Shown: positions 40,039-49,414, numbered from the stretch's first letter. The stretch is 64,000 nt of DNA from Microbacterium faecale (GCF_014640975.1 NZ_BMHO01000001.1:1064166-1128165); one strand, 5' to 3'. Notes: generated by a model from the letters alone, not told the origin. Made by a program: numbers and translations.

Positions 40039-40254
40039 ATGATTGAAGTTCGGTCTGAAATGGTGGCCAGCGTCTGGAAGATCACGGCCAGCATCGGGGA
40101 GGCGGTGCAGCCAGATTCGGTTGTCGTCGTACTCGAATCGATGAAGATGGAGATCCCGGTGCTCGCCGGTGCCGCCGGAACCATCGACGCACTCCACGTC
40201 AGCGAGGGAGATTCCGTCGACGAGGACGGATTGATCGCGACGATCCGCCCCTAG
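40039..40254 (+). CDS. Stand-alone biotin carboxyl carrier domain
   Basis: A 71-residue protein that is just a biotin/lipoyl attachment domain. The biotinylated Lys is in LESMKMEIPV at ~35, and VSEGDSVDEDGLIATI closes the barrel. It carries carboxybiotin between the biotin carboxylase (35681-37057) and the carboxyltransferases. Most actinobacterial acyl-CoA carboxylases fuse carrier and biotin carboxylase in one alpha chain; here they are separate and on opposite strands. Confidence 0.93.
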   Translation: MIEVRSEMVASVWKITASIGEAVQPDSVVVVLESMKMEIPVLAGAAGTIDALHVSEGDSVDEDGLIATIRP

Positions 40255-40347
40255 TGACCTGACACTTTCCGTGCCGCGCGAGACCTCGCGACGTGCGTGC
40301 GCCGGTGCCGTCCAGCGAGCAAGATTCAACGATGAAACTTGGGAACC

Positions 40348-41484
40348 ATGAACGAATCACCTTCACACCTCGCAGAATCCGCAGCGCCGCAGAGCATCAG
40401 TATCCGAGGCATATCCAAGAGCTTTCAACGTGAGGACGGGACATCAGTCGCGGCTGTTGACGATGTGTCGATCAACGTCGATCCCGGCGAGTTTCTCGTT
40501 CTGCTCGGGCCCAGTGGATGCGGCAAGACCACTCTGTTGCGCATGATCGCAGGTCTGGAGAAGCCCGATCGCGGGCATATCTCCCTCAACGGCTCGCCGG
40601 TCTTCGACAGCGAACGTCACGTCGATCTTCCGCCGGAACGACGTCCCGCAAGCATGGTGTTTCAGTCATACGCTCTGTGGCCGCACATGACAGTATTCGA
40701 CAACGTCGCCTATCCGCTCCGCAGCCAACGCGTGGCGAGGGACCGGGTCCAGAAGCGGGTGACTGACGTCCTGGAGATCGTTGGTATCGGACACCTGCAT
40801 GCGCAGTTCCCGAACCAGCTGTCGGGCGGTCAGCAGCAGCGAGTATCACTGGCGCGCGCGATCGTCGCATCTCAGGACGTGATTCTTTTCGATGAGCCCT
40901 TGTCGAACATCGATGCGAAGGTGCGAGAGAAGCTTCGCCTCGAGATCATCCGCATGCAGCGTGAGCTCGGGTTCACGGCACTGTATGTGACCCACGATCA
41001 GGACGAAGCAATGACGCTGGGGACGCGAATCGCCGTCCTCGACGAGGGCGTAGTGGCGCAGATCGACACGCCTCGTGCGGTGTACGAGCGCCCGGCATCC
41101 GCCTACGTGGCCGCGTTTGTGGGAACGGTCGACGAGTTCAAGGGCTCCGTGATCGAGCGTTCACCAGGCCATGTGCGTGTACGCACGACGGGGCAGCAAG
41201 AGTGGGACATCGCCATCCATGACAACGCGATGGAGAGCGTCGTCGTGATGGCGCGGCCCGAACGCTGGACGCTCGCCGAAGGCTCGAACCCGGGACGCAA
41301 CCGGCTGACCGGCATCGTCGTGTCGTCGATGTATCTGGCCGGTTCACGGATGCAATACCTCGTTCGCACTGCGGAGGGAATCATCCGCGTGTGGGCATCG
41401 CACGGCGCGGAGATTTCGCAGGGTGCTGAGGTCACGATCTCGCAGACGCCTGCAGACCTGCTCGCGTTCGGGCGGGAATCATGA
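40348..41484 (+). CDS. ABC importer ATPase (second system)
   Basis: A ~378-residue FbpC/PotA-type ATPase. Walker A GPSGCGKTT at ~54-62, Q-loop MVFQSYALWPH, signature LSGGQQQR, Walker B VILFDEPLSNIDA, switch His in YVTHDQDEA, and a TOBE-like C-terminus. ATG 40348 was preferred over TTG 40339. The stop overlaps the permease start (ATGA). Lies 93 bases after the biotin-carrier gene, inside the carboxylase locus. Confidence 0.92.
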   Translation: MNESPSHLAESAAPQSISIRGISKSFQREDGTSVAAVDDVSINVDPGEFLVLLGPSGCGKTTLLRMIAGLEKPDRGHISLNGSPVFDSERHVDLPPERRPASMVFQSYALWPHMTVFDNVAYPLRSQRVARDRVQKRVTDVLEIVGIGHLHAQFPNQLSGGQQQRVSLARAIVASQDVILFDEPLSNIDAKVREKLRLEIIRMQRELGFTALYVTHDQDEAMTLGTRIAVLDEGVVAQIDTPRAVYERPASAYVAAFVGTVDEFKGSVIERSPGHVRVRTTGQQEWDIAIHDNAMESVVVMARPERWTLAEGSNPGRNRLTGIVVSSMYLAGSRMQYLVRTAEGIIRVWASHGAEISQGAEVTISQTPADLLAFGRES

Positions 41485-43307
41485 ACGCCGCGACAGGTTC
41501 CTCGGCGAATGGCCGGGGGAGGAAGACCAGCGCGTTCGTCATCGTCGGATGGGCCATGGGCGTCGTGATCGCCGCGCTCATCGTGGTGCCGCTCGTCGTG
41601 ACGATCTTTCGTCTCTTCTTCCTGGAAGGCGGATTCAACGCGGCAGCCTTCGTGCGAATCTGGGAGAAGCCGTGGCTGGGGAAGGTCCTGATCGACACGG
41701 CGATTCTGATCTCGCTGAGCACAGCCGGCGCGGTCACCGTCGCCACATTCTTCGCCTGGGTCACCGAACGTACGAATGCACGAATGGGCTGGCTCTCCGA
41801 CAGCCTGCCCGTGCTGCCGCTCTTCGTGCCACCGATGGCAAGCGCGGTCGGATGGGTCATGCTCGCGACTCCGGGCCCGGGAATTCTCAATGTCGTGATC
41901 CGCGATGCCATGAGCGCCGTCGGCATCACCCCTCCGGTCGAGGGGCCGCTCGACATCTACACCTGGCCGGGCATGGTGTTCCTCTACGTTGTCACGCTCG
42001 TGCCCTTCTGTTACCTGCCGATCTCGGCGGCCCTGCGCAATGCGAATCCGGCTCTCGAAGAGGCATCGCGCGTGAACGGAAGCGGTGTCGTGCGCACCTA
42101 TCTGCGGGTGACGCTTCCCGCGATCCGTCCGTCGATGTTGAGCGGGGTGCTCCTCGCATTGGCGGCCGGATTCGCCGTGTACTCGATTCCGGTCCTCATG
42201 GGCAACCAAGCAGGAATCGATGTGCTGACCGTGCGCATCGTTCAGCTCACGACGGCCGAGTACCCGCCGGATCTGTCTGGCGCACTCGTTCTCGGCCTCG
42301 TCGTCGTCGCCGTCATCGGGTCAGCGTGGCTTCTCGAGCGCCGCACCAGCCGACGCGCGCGCCACGCGACCATCGAAGGCAAGTTCTCCGGCGGCAACAA
42401 GCTGGTTCTCGGCGTGTGGAAGTGGCCCGCGCGCCTCATCATGCTCATCTACATGGCTCTGATGGTGATGCTGCCAATCCTGGCGCTCGTCGTGGTTTCC
42501 TTCCAGAGCTACTGGTCTGGAGCCATCACGGCCGAGAACTTCACGCTGAGCAATTGGCAGAAGATCTTCGAGCCCGGGTCGACCACACAGGAATCGCTCG
42601 CGAACAGTCTCACGCTCGGTGTTCTTACGGCGACCATCGGCGTCCTCGCCTGTGCGGTGATCGCGTTCGTGACGCAGCGCGCACGCCGCACATTCATCGG
42701 AAGATTCATCGACGGGTCGATGAAAGTGCCTGCGGCGATCTCTCACGTCGTTATCGCCGTGGCGCTCCTCGCCGCACTCGCCGCCCCTCCGGTCGGCCTG
42801 CAGGGAACGGTGTTGTTGATCCTGATCGCATACCTCATCATCTTCATGCCGCAGGCGAGCATCAGCGCAAACGACGCGTTGTCCCAAGTCGGACCGGTCC
42901 TGTCGGAGGCGAGTTACATGTCGAGGGCCGGAACGTGGCGAACGTTCCGCAAGATCGTGGGGCCGTTGATGAGGCCCGGACTCATCGCCGGATGGATTCT
43001 CGTGTTCGTGCTGTCGGCGGGTGAACTCACCGCCTCCGTCATGCTCGGCAGTCCACGCTCTCCCGTTGTCGGATTCGTGATGATGGATCTGAAAGACGGA
43101 GGGACATACGGCCAGTTGGCCGCGATGGGCGCGTTGGTGAGCATCGTGACGTCGACTCTGGGCATCAGCATCCTCCTCCTCGGCCGCCGTCGCCGTCGCC
43201 GGCAGCGATCTGCACTCGCTCACGGGATGAAGAAGCCGACCACGCGGACGATCGCGATATCCCGAGTGCCCAAAGCATCGCGGCTCACGCGCTCGCAGAT
43301 GAAGTGA
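41481..43307 (+). CDS. ABC importer permease, fused two-domain (second system)
   Basis: A 608-residue permease with two BPD_transp_1 domains and ~12 helices. EAA-type loops are ALEEASRVNGSGVVRTYLRV in the first half and LSEASYMSRAGTWRTFRKI in the second. The C-terminal ~35 residues are strongly basic (GRRRRRRQRS). Same architecture as the permease at 28147 but a separate lineage. Translationally coupled to its ATPase; 69 bases before the second carboxyltransferase. The substrate is probably a carboxylate, inferred from neighbouring CoA-ligase and carboxylase genes. Confidence 0.87.
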   Translation: MNAATGSSANGRGRKTSAFVIVGWAMGVVIAALIVVPLVVTIFRLFFLEGGFNAAAFVRIWEKPWLGKVLIDTAILISLSTAGAVTVATFFAWVTERTNARMGWLSDSLPVLPLFVPPMASAVGWVMLATPGPGILNVVIRDAMSAVGITPPVEGPLDIYTWPGMVFLYVVTLVPFCYLPISAALRNANPALEEASRVNGSGVVRTYLRVTLPAIRPSMLSGVLLALAAGFAVYSIPVLMGNQAGIDVLTVRIVQLTTAEYPPDLSGALVLGLVVVAVIGSAWLLERRTSRRARHATIEGKFSGGNKLVLGVWKWPARLIMLIYMALMVMLPILALVVVSFQSYWSGAITAENFTLSNWQKIFEPGSTTQESLANSLTLGVLTATIGVLACAVIAFVTQRARRTFIGRFIDGSMKVPAAISHVVIAVALLAALAAPPVGLQGTVLLILIAYLIIFMPQASISANDALSQVGPVLSEASYMSRAGTWRTFRKIVGPLMRPGLIAGWILVFVLSAGELTASVMLGSPRSPVVGFVMMDLKDGGTYGQLAAMGALVSIVTSTLGISILLLGRRRRRRQRSALAHGMKKPTTRTIAISRVPKASRLTRSQMK

Positions 43308-43376
43308 GCGCGAGCGCAGCTGTCACCATCAGGCACGCGCCTGCTGGGCCCAACGCCAATCGAAGTAAGGACTGAC

Positions 43377-44891
43377 ATGGGAATCGAGTCGCTACACACC
43401 GATCTCGCGCACCGGCGCGCCAGAGCCCTGGCTGGGGGGCCGACTGCCGCGCTCGAGAATCTCCGCGCGCAGGGACGTCTCAATGCTCGGGAGCGCGTTG
43501 AGCAGCTGCTCGACACCGGGACGTTCACGGAGTTGGGACTCTTGGCCACGGCGCCCGATCGGCACGCTCCGGCTGACGGGAAGATCACCGGGCTCGGCGA
43601 GATCGATGGACGGACGACCGCCGTCGCCTCGAACGACTTCACAGTGCTCGGCGCCTCGAGCAGCCCCGTCAACAACCGGAAGATGCGGCGTCTCAAAGAC
43701 GTGGCAGGAAAAGTCGGCGCACCGATCGTCTTCCTCGGCGAGTCGGCGGGCGGCAGGATGCCAGACACGATGGGCGCAACGAGCATCGCCGGAGGCTCCG
43801 ACCGGTTGCAGTACCAGCGGATCCGCCGATCGCCGTGGGTGTCCGCCGTTCTGGGATCCTGCTACGGGTCGTCCGCCTGGTATGCGTCGATCTCAGACTT
43901 CACCGTCATGCGGAAGGGTGCGACGCTCGGCGTTGCGAGCGCCCGTCTGATCTCGGTCGCGACCGGTCAGTCAGTCGATTCCGAGGATCTCGGTGGGTGG
44001 CGCGTGCACACCGAGGTCAGCGGCCTCGCCGATGTCGCGGTGGACACTGACGAACAAGCTATCGCGATGGTCAAGCAGTTCCTCTCCTATCTGCCGTCCA
44101 ATTCCGAGGAAGCGCCTCCACTTGTCGATGCTCGCGACGACGAGGGCGAAGCGGGCCGTGCGGCCAGGCTGCTCGACGTGCTGCCGGAGTCACTCAACAA
44201 GAGCTACGACATGCATGCCGTTCTCGAATGCATTGTCGACAGCGACTCTCTGTTCCCGCTCAAGCGCTCGTACGGCAAGTCCGTCATCACGACGCTCGCG
44301 CGGATCGACGGTCAGTCGGTCGGCATTGTCGCCAGCAACCCGATGAGTGTGGCCGGCGCGATCACGGCTGAGGCGTGCTCGAAGGTGATCAGCTTCCTTG
44401 TGCTGTGCGACTCGTACAACATCCCACTCGTTTTCCTGGCCGATCAGCCGGGGTTCCTCATCGGGCTCAACGGCGAGCGCAAGGGCATCACGGGACGCGT
44501 CATGAACTGGATGCATGCGCTCACTCTCTGCACCGTGCCGATCGTGGCGATCGTCGCGCGAAAGTCATATGGGGCCGCGGTCGGGAACATGGGCCTCAGC
44601 GGCATCGCCGACCACACCTGCGCGTGGACGACCGCGGAGCTCAGCTTCATGAACCCAGACTTCGGCGCGCGCGTGCTCCTCGGCGAGAAGGCGTCGGATC
44701 CCGAGGCTGTCGACGCGAAGGCAGCCGAACTCGCGCGCGAAACGACAGCGTACGACGCCGCCGCGAGCTTTGCCATTGACGACGTCATCGATCCGCGCGA
44801 GACCCGCGCCTATCTGCGCAACGTGCTGAGACTTCGTCGCTCGAGTCCCATCGGCGAGCACTTGATGGCCGGTTGGCCAACCAGCTACTGA
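43377..44891 (+). CDS. Acyl-CoA carboxylase carboxyltransferase (beta) subunit 2
   Basis: A 504-residue carboxyltransferase, distinct from the one at 38371. N-half: LRAQGRLNARERVEQLLDTG, SNDFTVLGASSSPVN, GESAGGRMPDTMG and GSCYGSSAWYA. C-half: NPMSVAGAITAEACSK, FLVLCDSYNIPLVFLADQPGF, RKSYGAAVGNM and AELSFMNPDFGARVL. It too has DQPGF instead of DVPGF. It may pair with subunit 1 in one heteromeric enzyme, as mycobacterial AccD4 and AccD5 do, or act on a later intermediate. ATG 43377 gives a standard length. Confidence 0.88.
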   Translation: MGIESLHTDLAHRRARALAGGPTAALENLRAQGRLNARERVEQLLDTGTFTELGLLATAPDRHAPADGKITGLGEIDGRTTAVASNDFTVLGASSSPVNNRKMRRLKDVAGKVGAPIVFLGESAGGRMPDTMGATSIAGGSDRLQYQRIRRSPWVSAVLGSCYGSSAWYASISDFTVMRKGATLGVASARLISVATGQSVDSEDLGGWRVHTEVSGLADVAVDTDEQAIAMVKQFLSYLPSNSEEAPPLVDARDDEGEAGRAARLLDVLPESLNKSYDMHAVLECIVDSDSLFPLKRSYGKSVITTLARIDGQSVGIVASNPMSVAGAITAEACSKVISFLVLCDSYNIPLVFLADQPGFLIGLNGERKGITGRVMNWMHALTLCTVPIVAIVARKSYGAAVGNMGLSGIADHTCAWTTAELSFMNPDFGARVLLGEKASDPEAVDAKAAELARETTAYDAAASFAIDDVIDPRETRAYLRNVLRLRRSSPIGEHLMAGWPTSY

Positions 44892-44917
44892 CGAGCATGA
44901 CCCCAAAGGAGAACGAA

Positions 44918-45604
44918 ATGAACGACGCATCAGTCGTCGGTGTCGACGAACTGGAAAGCAAGGGGCTGGCCGCGTCGTTCGGCGTGCCCGTGCCCCGCGG
45001 AGTACGGGTGAGTCAGGTCGAGGAGGTGTCGCGTGCCGTCGCCGGACTGCAGCCGCCGTTCGTCGTCAAGCTCTTATCGCGGACGCCGATCCACAAATCG
45101 GATGTCGGCGGGGTGAAGGTCGGCCTGAATAGCAGTGCTGACGTCGTGGCCGCGATCCAACAGATGACGGACGAGCCTCGCATTCCATCGGGCATCGTGA
45201 GCGGATACCTCATTGAGGAGATGGCGGCCAGCGGCCAAGAACTCATCGTCGGCGCGAAGGTCGATCCATCATTCGGTCCGATGATCATGGTTGGCGCAGG
45301 GGGCATCTACGTCCATGTCCTCGACGACGTCGCGGTCCGGGTCTGTCCCGTCACCGCCGCAGACGCGCTCGAGATGCTGCAGGAGCTCCGGATCGCTCCC
45401 ATGATCTTTGGGGCGCGCGGCCAGGATCCCGTTGACGTCGGCGGCCTCGTCGACGCGATCGTGAGGATCGGCGGCGAGAACGGGCTCATCATGACTCATC
45501 AGAGCGAGATCTCTGAGCTGGACATCAATCCGCTGATCGTTGGCCGCGACGGAGCCTGCGCAGTGGACGTTCGAGTGGTTCCGACCGACGGGGGTGCACT
45601 GTGA
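44918..45604 (+). CDS. NDP-forming acyl-CoA synthetase, ATP-grasp (beta) subunit
   Basis: A 228-residue ATP-grasp protein, the length of the small beta subunit of archaeal ADP-forming acetyl-CoA synthetase. LESKGLAASFGVPVPRGVRV is the usual start; PFVVKLLSRTPIHKSDVGGVKVGL binds nucleotide over two segments, followed by IEEMAASGQELIVGAKVD, FGPMIMVGAGGI and ELDINPLIV. With the alpha subunit it forms acyl-CoA from an acid, ATP and CoA through phosphohistidine. ATG 44918 follows AAAGGAG. The GTGA overlap with the next gene couples the subunits. Confidence 0.87.
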   Translation: MNDASVVGVDELESKGLAASFGVPVPRGVRVSQVEEVSRAVAGLQPPFVVKLLSRTPIHKSDVGGVKVGLNSSADVVAAIQQMTDEPRIPSGIVSGYLIEEMAASGQELIVGAKVDPSFGPMIMVGAGGIYVHVLDDVAVRVCPVTAADALEMLQELRIAPMIFGARGQDPVDVGGLVDAIVRIGGENGLIMTHQSEISELDINPLIVGRDGACAVDVRVVPTDGGAL

Positions 45605-47100
45605 CGACGTTCGAACACGCGTCGATTTCAGCGAGCGACAGCGAGCTGATGGAAAGATTCATGCCGCTCGTTGCGCCCAGGGTCATCGCGGTCGCTGGTG
45701 CGTCGACATCGGGGAACGCGCAGGGCAACACGTTCCTGCGTCAACTTGAGGAAGCAGGATTCGACGGCACTGTCGTCGTCATCCATCCCTCGGCGACGAG
45801 CGTCGACGGATACGCCGCGGTGCCGTCGCTCGCAGACGTGCCCGAGACGGTTGACTACGCGTATGTGGCCGTTCCTTCGCGCAGCGTCCCGGCACTCATC
45901 GCTTCGGGCGCGGGACGCGTACGATTCGCGCAGGTGATCTCGAGTGGGTTCGGCGAGGGGGATGGCGTGGGCGTCGATCTTGCGAACGAGCTGCTGCGGG
46001 TCGCGCGCGAAACGGGAACGCGCATCGTTGGCCCGAACTCGCTGGGCACCCATTCGCCGCGCGGTGGCATGAGCTTCGTCGGTGGCGCGTCCGCACCCGA
46101 CGGAACCATCTCCGTGGCATCGCAGAGCGGCGGTCTGAGCGTGGACATGATCCGTCGCGGTCGATCTTTGGGCCTGGACTTCCGCAGCGTCGTCAGCGTC
46201 GGAAACGCCCTCGACGTCGATCCGATCGAGCTCGCCGAATACTACCTCGCTGATCCCGGCACCACGGCGATTGGCCTCTACCTCGAATACCTCCCCGACG
46301 GTCGCCGATTTGTCGACCTCTTGCGTCGATCCGCGGGGACCAAGCCCATTGTCGTGCTCAAGGGAGGACTGACCGCGCAGGGGAACCGGGCCGCTGCCTC
46401 GCACACGGGTGCTGCCGCGACCGATGAACGGTTGTGGCGCGGGTTGGCACGGCAGTTCGGGATCACACTCGTGGAGACGATGGACGAGTATCTGCATTCG
46501 CTGCTGGCGTTTCAAGACCTCGCGCGCGCCCCGAGGGCGAACGCGCGGGACGTCGTGTTGCTGGGCAACGGTGGCGGTGTCAGCGTTCTCGCAGCGGATC
46601 AGTTCGCTCGCGCCGACTTGGCCGTGCCGCCCGTGTCCGACGAGCTTCTCCGGGCGGCGGAGACGATCCCGTTTCCACCAGGCGCAAGCGTGCTGAATCC
46701 GATCGATCTTCCCGCGGGCGTGTTCGCGAGCGAGGGCGGGGCATTGTGTGAATCCTTGCTGCGTCTGGTGTTGGAACGCGACGCGCCGGGCGGAATCGTC
46801 GTGCACCTCAACCTCGGAGCGATGCTGCAGGGACCGGTGTATCTGGCAGGATTTCGAGGATTCCTGACGGCGGCACTCCCGATGCTGCGGGAGCATCGGG
46901 ACCAATCGCTCCCCGTTCTCGTTTTGAACTCCGACGGCAGCGCGGAGGCAGATGAGCTTCGCCGCTCGCTGACGTCTGAGGCGCGGGAGTGGAGGATCCC
47001 CGTGGTCACCGGCTTCGCGGGAGCTATTCGGATTCTGTCCACGCTCTACGAACACGAGTCGCGGATGCTTCACACCGAGGCGACGACGAGCGTGGGGTGA
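45601..47100 (+). CDS. NDP-forming acyl-CoA synthetase, CoA-ligase (alpha) subunit
   Basis: A 499-residue alpha subunit. The CoA-binding Rossmann domain holds VIAVAGASTSGNAQGNTF at ~30-47; then GPNSLGTHSPRGGMSF, SVASQSGGLSVDMIRRG and VSVGNALDVDPIELAEYYLAD. The phosphorylated His is in AAASHTGAAATDE near 270. A ligase-CoA domain fills the rest. The split of ~500 + ~228 residues resembles archaeal ACD and the NDP-forming sulfoacetate-CoA ligase SqwKL. The acid is unknown but presumably is the import substrate. Confidence 0.87.
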   Translation: MTTFEHASISASDSELMERFMPLVAPRVIAVAGASTSGNAQGNTFLRQLEEAGFDGTVVVIHPSATSVDGYAAVPSLADVPETVDYAYVAVPSRSVPALIASGAGRVRFAQVISSGFGEGDGVGVDLANELLRVARETGTRIVGPNSLGTHSPRGGMSFVGGASAPDGTISVASQSGGLSVDMIRRGRSLGLDFRSVVSVGNALDVDPIELAEYYLADPGTTAIGLYLEYLPDGRRFVDLLRRSAGTKPIVVLKGGLTAQGNRAAASHTGAAATDERLWRGLARQFGITLVETMDEYLHSLLAFQDLARAPRANARDVVLLGNGGGVSVLAADQFARADLAVPPVSDELLRAAETIPFPPGASVLNPIDLPAGVFASEGGALCESLLRLVLERDAPGGIVVHLNLGAMLQGPVYLAGFRGFLTAALPMLREHRDQSLPVLVLNSDGSAEADELRRSLTSEAREWRIPVVTGFAGAIRILSTLYEHESRMLHTEATTSVG

Positions 47101-47156
47101 GCGGAGCGATGGGGGAGAAGTGAGCTGAGGGAGAGCCGAGCGAAGGGACCCGGAGA

Positions 47157-48320
47157 TTGAGACATCAGCCGTGGTCTCTCCTGTTCCAGGCCGGCTTCGC
47201 GCAGGGAACGACATTCCTGATTCGTCCGACTTCTGCGTATCGCGCATTGGAACTGGGCATCGATTTCGCGTGGCTCGGCTTTCTCGCGGCAGCCTTCTCG
47301 CTCTTGCCGTCGTTGATCGCCACGTTCGTGGGGCACTTCGTCGATCGCGGCAATGAACACAGAACACTGGTGTTCGGCGCCTCGTTGACCGTCCTTTCGG
47401 CGGGGGGACTCGTGTTCTGGTCTTCTTCCCTGATGCTCCTGCTGGCCTGGAACAGTCTCCTGGGGTTGGGATTCATCTGTTGTGTCGTCAGCCAGCAGAC
47501 TCTTGTCGCACAAGGAGACCCGAAGACCCTCGACTCCAATTTCGGCGTTCTCACCTTCGTCGGCGCGTTGGGACAGTCGCTCGGGCCGTTGGCGATCACC
47601 GTGTTCAGTGGGCACTCGGCGTTTCCGGACACCACATTGCTGTTCGTCGTGGGAGTCTGCTGCGCGGTCGTTGCGCTGGTGCTCGCGATTGCGATGAGAT
47701 CACCCGGCAGGGTCGATCGCTCGATCGGTCATGTTTCTTCACGCCCGTCCATCTGGGAGGCGCTGAGGGCGCCGTCGCGCGCGCGAGGAAGGCTGCTGAT
47801 CGCCCTCGTGGTGAGCATTGCCATTCTTGCGGCGGTGGATCTGCTGACGGTCTACCTGCCTGCGTGGGGCGTTGAGGTGGGTATCTCAGCAACGATGGTC
47901 GGTGTGCTGCTGAGTGTGCGTTCGATCGCCACGATGCTCTCCCGCCTCGGTCTGGGCGCGATGGTGCGAGTCTTCGGACGATCGACGTTGATCATCGCGT
48001 CGACGCTGATCGCGGGAATCGCGGTGCTTCTTCTCGGATTCACGACGAATGTCCTCGTGGCGGGCATGGTGCTTGTCGTGGCGGGCGTTGCGCTCGGGAT
48101 CGGACAGCCGCTCACCATGGCGACCGTATCGCTGCTGGCACCGCCCGGGACCGTTGGTCTGTGGCTGTCGATCCGACTGACGGGCAACAGCCTCGGCCTC
48201 GTCCTCATTCCACCCGCCGTCGGGTTGGTCTCCGGGGCGCTCGGTGTCGTCGGAGTGTTCGGCATTCTCGCGGTCACACTTGCGGGGGTGGCGGGCCTTG
48301 CGTGGGCTGGTCGTCGCTGA
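47157..48320 (+). CDS. Major facilitator superfamily transporter
   Basis: A 387-residue MFS protein with ~12 hydrophobic helices. It starts WSLLFQAGFAQGTTFLIRP, and the conserved loop 2-3 motif appears as GHFVDRGNEHRTL. A central basic loop (~185-220) separates the halves. The TTG at 47157 is the first start after an in-frame stop, with GGGACCCGGAGA upstream. It follows the CoA-synthetase by 56 bases and may be co-transcribed as an alternative uptake or export route; the substrate is unknown. Confidence 0.8.
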   Translation: MRHQPWSLLFQAGFAQGTTFLIRPTSAYRALELGIDFAWLGFLAAAFSLLPSLIATFVGHFVDRGNEHRTLVFGASLTVLSAGGLVFWSSSLMLLLAWNSLLGLGFICCVVSQQTLVAQGDPKTLDSNFGVLTFVGALGQSLGPLAITVFSGHSAFPDTTLLFVVGVCCAVVALVLAIAMRSPGRVDRSIGHVSSRPSIWEALRAPSRARGRLLIALVVSIAILAAVDLLTVYLPAWGVEVGISATMVGVLLSVRSIATMLSRLGLGAMVRVFGRSTLIIASTLIAGIAVLLLGFTTNVLVAGMVLVVAGVALGIGQPLTMATVSLLAPPGTVGLWLSIRLTGNSLGLVLIPPAVGLVSGALGVVGVFGILAVTLAGVAGLAWAGRR

Positions 48321-48348
48321 GGCACAGATTCGCCCGAACTCCGTGCGT

Positions 48349-49359
48349 TCAGAGACCCAGCAGGAGGATCGATGCGAGGGCGACTGCGGCCGCGAGAATT
48401 GTGGAGATGGCGCCGAGGGCAAGTGGTCGCCATCCCGTGGCGATCAGCTTTCGGACGTCGACGGAGAACCCCAATCCGAGCATCGCTGCGGCGAGGAGGA
48501 GATTTGCTCCGAACTCCAAGACGCCGAGGACCTCTGCGGAGAGCGGCACGAAGGTGCGAATCCCCACGGCGACGAGGAAGCCCGCGACGAACAAGGGGAG
48601 CAGGGGAGGGCGCTTGCCGCTCGTCTGGTTGTCAGATGTGCGGTGCTCGATGATGTTGATGAGCATGATCAGCGGAGCGAGGAGAACGACTCGACCGAGC
48701 TTTGCCACTGTCGCGAGGGCGAGCGCCGCGGTCGAGATCATGCCTCCCGCAGCCACGACCTGTGCGACCTCGTGGATGCTCGCGCCCGCCCACACCCCCG
48801 CCTGGAGGTCGCTCAGCCCGAGCGGTCCGGTGAGGAGGGGAAGCGCGAACATCGCGATGGTCCCGAAGATGGTCACCAGCGCTATGGCCTGCGCCGTGTC
48901 CTCCTCGTGCTTTCCTCTCGGATCGACGATGCTGCTCATCGCTGCGACGGCAGAGGCGCCGCAGATCGAGAAGCCGGTGGCCACGAGCATGCGCGTGACC
49001 CGCGGCACGTGCATCAGACGTCCGATCGCGATGGTGCCCACGAACGTCACCGCGACCGTGATGAGGAGCACCGCGACGCCCCGGAGCCCGATCGTCCCGA
49101 GGCTGACGATGGAGAGCTTGAAACGGAGGAGGACGATTCCCAGACGCAAATACTTCTTTGCCGCCCACGAGATGCTGCTGACTGTCGAGGCCGGTACGAT
49201 CCGCAGGTTGCCGGCGATCGCACCGATCACGATCGCGAGCAAGAGCGCCGAGAGCGCCGGGACGATCGCGGCGAGCAGTATTGCGCCGAGCCCAATTATC
49301 AGCAGGATTGCGGCCACGCTGGCGCGACGCCTCGAGCTGCTGAGTGTACGAATGGTCAT
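48349..49359 (-). CDS. YeiH-family putative sulfate/sulfite exporter
   Basis: A ~336-residue membrane protein of the YeiH (UPF0324) family with ~10 helices. Family marks are LRLGIVLLRFKLS, the conserved FSICGASAVAAMSSI loop, GVWAGASIHEVAQVVAAG and GFSVDVRKL near the end. YeiH proteins are annotated as putative sulfate exporters, and in enterobacteria the divergent YeiE regulator responds to sulfite. The ATG at 49359 is chosen; the frame is open upstream into the regulator's promoter. It is divergent from a LysR gene, the same layout as yeiH-yeiE. Confidence 0.85.
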   Translation of the reverse strand: MTIRTLSSSRRRASVAAILLIIGLGAILLAAIVPALSALLLAIVIGAIAGNLRIVPASTVSSISWAAKKYLRLGIVLLRFKLSIVSLGTIGLRGVAVLLITVAVTFVGTIAIGRLMHVPRVTRMLVATGFSICGASAVAAMSSIVDPRGKHEEDTAQAIALVTIFGTIAMFALPLLTGPLGLSDLQAGVWAGASIHEVAQVVAAGGMISTAALALATVAKLGRVVLLAPLIMLINIIEHRTSDNQTSGKRPPLLPLFVAGFLVAVGIRTFVPLSAEVLGVLEFGANLLLAAAMLGLGFSVDVRKLIATGWRPLALGAISTILAAAVALASILLLGL

Positions 49360-49414
49360 GAGTCCACATTCACGCGGTCGCAACCCGACCGGAACGCCGA
49401 ATTCCAGTGGGCGG

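Noticed and set aside
38533..40329. A 598-codon open frame on the minus strand opposite carboxyltransferase 1 and the biotin carrier
   Set aside because: Its translation is rich in Arg, His and Asp with no recognisable motif; it mirrors a well-supported plus-strand gene, as expected in high-GC DNA.
41423..43024. A 533-codon plus-strand frame in another register over the permease gene
   Set aside because: Arg/His-rich with no membrane segments, while the overlapping frame is a complete two-domain permease.
45628..47367. A 579-codon minus-strand frame opposite the CoA-ligase alpha subunit
   Set aside because: No family motif, and the plus strand has a clear active-site His and CoA-binding domain.
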